From Balneatrix alpica DSM 16621 (GTDB taxonomy: Bacteria; Pseudomonadota; Gammaproteobacteria; Pseudomonadales; Balneatricaceae): a stretch of DNA of 64,000 nt. How positions within the stretch are numbered: position 1 is the stretch's first letter; the number at the start of each line of letters is the position of its first letter. Positions 62,063-64,000 of this stretch are shown here, in pieces. The notes beneath the pieces were generated by a model. That model searched no databases. It was not told where the DNA came from and saw only the letters and a program-made list of their open reading frames with translations. The position numbers and the translations under genes are program-made. The stretch covers positions 186,001 to 250,000 of the forward strand of contig NZ_JHUZ01000006.1 in NCBI RefSeq assembly GCF_000619885.1, read 5' to 3'.

Positions 62063-63508
62063 ATGTCAGAAGCACGTTTTCTTAACTATATCGCTGGAGA
62101 CTGGGTGGATGGCGTCAACCTGTTGGCCAATGTCAGCCCAGCCGACCTGAGTGATGTGATAGGTCACTATGCCCAGGCGGATGCAGCTCAGGTGGAGCAA
62201 GCGATTGCGGCGGCCAAGGCAGCCCAGCCCCACTGGCAGCGCCAGGGCTTAGAGCAACGCCAGGCGGTGTTGATGGCCATTGGTGATGAGCTGATCGCGC
62301 GTAAAGAGGAACTGGGCACCGTACTGGCGCGGGAAGAGGGTAAAACCCTGGCCGAGGGCATGGGTGAGGTGTACCGCTCGGGTCAGTTTTTCCATTACTA
62401 CGCGGCGGAAGTATTGCGTCAGATGGGGGAAAGCGCCGACTCCGTTCGCCCAGGGGTGGAAATCGATACCCGCCGTGAACCCGTAGGGGTGGTGGCCATC
62501 ATTACCCCCTGGAATTTCCCCATGGCGACGGCGGCCTGGAAGATTGCTCCCGCCCTGGCCTTTGGTAATGCGGTGGTATTTAAGCCCGCCAACCAGGTGC
62601 CTGCCAGCGCCTGGGCGCTGACCGAAATTATTGCCCGTCAGGGCTTGCCGGCCGGTACCTTTAACCTGGTGATGGGGCCAGGAGCCAGCGTTGGCGATAC
62701 CCTGATCCACTCCGCGGAGATTGATGCTCTCACCTTTACCGGCTCATTGGAGACCGGGCGTAAGGTGGCGGTCGCCACAGCGGCGAATCTGGTTAAATGT
62801 CAGTTGGAGATGGGCAGCAAGAATGCGCTGGTGGTGTTGGATGACGCCGACCTATCGCTGGCGGTGGAATGCGCGGTGAATGGCGCTTTCTTTGGCACCG
62901 GGCAAAAGTGCACGGCTTCTTCCCGTTTAATTGTCACGGCCGGTATTCACGACCGTTTCGTGGCGGCGATGATCGAGCGTATGCAGCAGCTGGTGGTGGG
63001 GCACCCCCTGGATGCCGGCGTGCAGATTGGCGCCGTCGCCGATGCCAAGCAGTTTGAGCAGAACCAGTACTACCTGCAATTAGCGCAGCAAGAAGGCGCC
63101 GTGTTGGCCTATGGTGGTCAGGTGCCGGACGTGCGAACCCAGGGTTATTACCTGCAACCGGCGCTCTTTACCCACACCCATAATCAAATGCGGATTAACC
63201 GGGAAGAACTGTTTGCCCCCATCGCCTGTGTGATCAAGGTGGCGGATTACCAGGAAGCGGTGGATACCCTCAACGACACCCCCTATGGCTTGACCGCCGG
63301 CATCATCACCCAGTCTTTGCGTTATGCCCATGACTTCAAGCGCCAGGCGCGTACCGGCTGTGTGATGGTCAACTTACCCACCGCCGGCACCGACTACCAC
63401 GTGCCCTTTGGTGGACGCAAAGCCTCCAGCTTCGGCCCGCGTGAGCAGGGCAGCTATGCCAAGGAGTTTTATACCACCGTTAAGACCTGTTACCTGCGTG
63501 CGGGCTGA
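62063..63508 (+). CDS. NAD(P)-dependent aldehyde dehydrogenase
   Basis: The 481-aa enzyme has the complete ALDH fold: IITPWNFPMATAAWKIAPALAFGNAVVFKPA, FTGSLETGRKV, catalytic Glu in QLEMGSKNALVV, catalytic Cys in GTGQKCTASSRLIV, and C-terminal NLPTAGTDYHVPFGGRKASSFGPREQG. Closest in style to alpha-ketoglutarate-semialdehyde dehydrogenases, but the substrate is uncertain. The ATG at 62063 has a perfect GGAGGTGATC RBS. It precedes the dipeptidase by 9 bp. Confidence 0.93.
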   Translation: MSEARFLNYIAGDWVDGVNLLANVSPADLSDVIGHYAQADAAQVEQAIAAAKAAQPHWQRQGLEQRQAVLMAIGDELIARKEELGTVLAREEGKTLAEGMGEVYRSGQFFHYYAAEVLRQMGESADSVRPGVEIDTRREPVGVVAIITPWNFPMATAAWKIAPALAFGNAVVFKPANQVPASAWALTEIIARQGLPAGTFNLVMGPGASVGDTLIHSAEIDALTFTGSLETGRKVAVATAANLVKCQLEMGSKNALVVLDDADLSLAVECAVNGAFFGTGQKCTASSRLIVTAGIHDRFVAAMIERMQQLVVGHPLDAGVQIGAVADAKQFEQNQYYLQLAQQEGAVLAYGGQVPDVRTQGYYLQPALFTHTHNQMRINREELFAPIACVIKVADYQEAVDTLNDTPYGLTAGIITQSLRYAHDFKRQARTGCVMVNLPTAGTDYHVPFGGRKASSFGPREQGSYAKEFYTTVKTCYLRAG

Positions 63509-63517
63509 GGAGGGGGT

Positions 63518-64000
63518 ATGCATAACGAACTGATCGTGATCGACGGCTTACAGTATTCCAACTGGAGCCGGGAGATCTTCCTGCAGTTGCAGCAGGGTGG
63601 CGTCACCATGGTACATGCCACCCTGGCCTACCATGAGCAGATTCGCGAAACCCTGGGCCGTTTCGCCCAGTGGAATCGCTTGTTTGAGCAGCATGGCGAC
63701 CTGATTATGCCGATCAAAAGCGCGACGGATATTCGTCGTGCCAAGGCCTGCGGTAAGGTTGGCATCATGCTGGGAGCGCAAAACTGTTCGCCGATTGAGG
63801 ATGACATCGGCATGGTGGAGGTGATGCGCGAGCTGGGGCTGATGGTGATGCAGCTGACCTATAACAACCAAAGCCTGCTCGCCTGTGGCTGCTATGAAAA
63901 GGAAGACAGTGGCGTGACCCGCTTTGGCCGCCAGGTCATCCGGGAAATGAACCGGGTAGGCATGCTGGTGGACATGAGCCACAGCGGCGAGCGCAGCACC
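63518..64000 (+). CDS. Membrane dipeptidase family (M19) protein, 3' end outside window
   Basis: The first 161 codons are present: LIVIDGLQYSNWSREIFLQLQQGGVTMVHATLAY, GKVGIMLGAQNCSPIEDDIGMVEVMRELGLMVMQLTYNNQSLLACGC and MLVDMSHSGERST. These match M19 renal-dipeptidase proteins, but the N-terminal HxD zinc motif (normally DGHND) reads DGLQYSN, a variant I associate with the dipeptidase-like gene of glycine-betaine loci in pseudomonads. A strong RBS (AGGAGGGGG) precedes the ATG. Confidence 0.88.
   Translation, partial: MHNELIVIDGLQYSNWSREIFLQLQQGGVTMVHATLAYHEQIRETLGRFAQWNRLFEQHGDLIMPIKSATDIRRAKACGKVGIMLGAQNCSPIEDDIGMVEVMRELGLMVMQLTYNNQSLLACGCYEKEDSGVTRFGRQVIREMNRVGMLVDMSHSGERST

Overview
The window reads as a chromosomal segment of a marine-type gammaproteobacterium in the Oceanospirillales/Pseudomonadales neighbourhood. 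Support comes from gene order: yggS-pilT, yicC-gmk-rpoZ-spoT divergent from rph, a Crc-type protein beside pyrE, hisB-hisH-hisA, mutY-yggX, and glnA-ntrB-ntrC with sigma-54/NtrC control. The genus cannot be fixed from the sequence alone.

Layout. 1-14.1 kb is core: YggS (cut by the window edge), twitching ATPase PilT, an envelope operon (gpmI-envC-ctpA-YibQ-like deacetylase), rhodanese-grxC-secB, a CHASE-PAS-GGDEF-EAL protein, a DUF501 protein, recG and oxyR. 14.2-23.4 kb is an accessory island. It holds two convergent tight operons: DUF4031 / MazG-like / uracil-DNA-glycosylase-like on +, and ACP-like / XRE / ImmA-chagasin / papain-like protease / thymidylate-synthase-like on -. An XRE repressor, an IS3-family (IS407-like) insertion with truncated genes on both sides, and a pair of membrane proteins complete it. 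23.5-38.9 kb is core again, with a probable CsrB/RsmZ-type regulatory RNA at about 24.38-24.54 kb, then spoT, rpoZ, gmk, yicC, rph, a chemoreceptor, crc, pyrE, hisAHB, asmA, mutY and yggX. 38.9-39.6 kb is a five-gene tRNA array (Phe, Leu, Phe, Leu, Leu). 39.6-42.2 kb is speA with a leader of about 600 nt that carries a short ORF. 42.3-48.5 kb holds an HD-GYP-like protein, an alkyltransferase-like protein, GntR, H-NS, dtd, pip and typA. 48.6-53.1 kb is the nitrogen block glnA-glnL-glnG with three NtrC boxes, a sigma-54 promoter and a terminator-like structure in the glnA leader. 53.2-58.4 kb has a chemoreceptor, trmL, an acetyltransferase, DUF2461, and a TetR/GST pair sharing an operator-like sequence. 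58.4-64 kb is a catabolic-looking cluster: DUF3726, an unknown 575-aa protein, LysR, aldehyde dehydrogenase and an M19 dipeptidase cut by the window end.

The most original content is the 14.4-20.0 kb island. Three different nucleotide/DNA-base enzyme folds (MazG, UDG and a divergent thymidylate synthase) sit with a cytosolic papain-like protease whose operon neighbour appears to fuse an ImmA/IrrE metalloprotease to a chagasin-like cysteine-protease-inhibitor domain. This suggests an inducible, protease-gated system acting on DNA bases or nucleotides, plausibly anti-phage. The function is inference; the domain calls rest on motifs read from the sequence. Regulatory RNA features (the GGA-rich RNA, glnA leader, speA leader and the RBS-masking hairpin of the chemoreceptor at 31.2 kb) form a second group worth testing.
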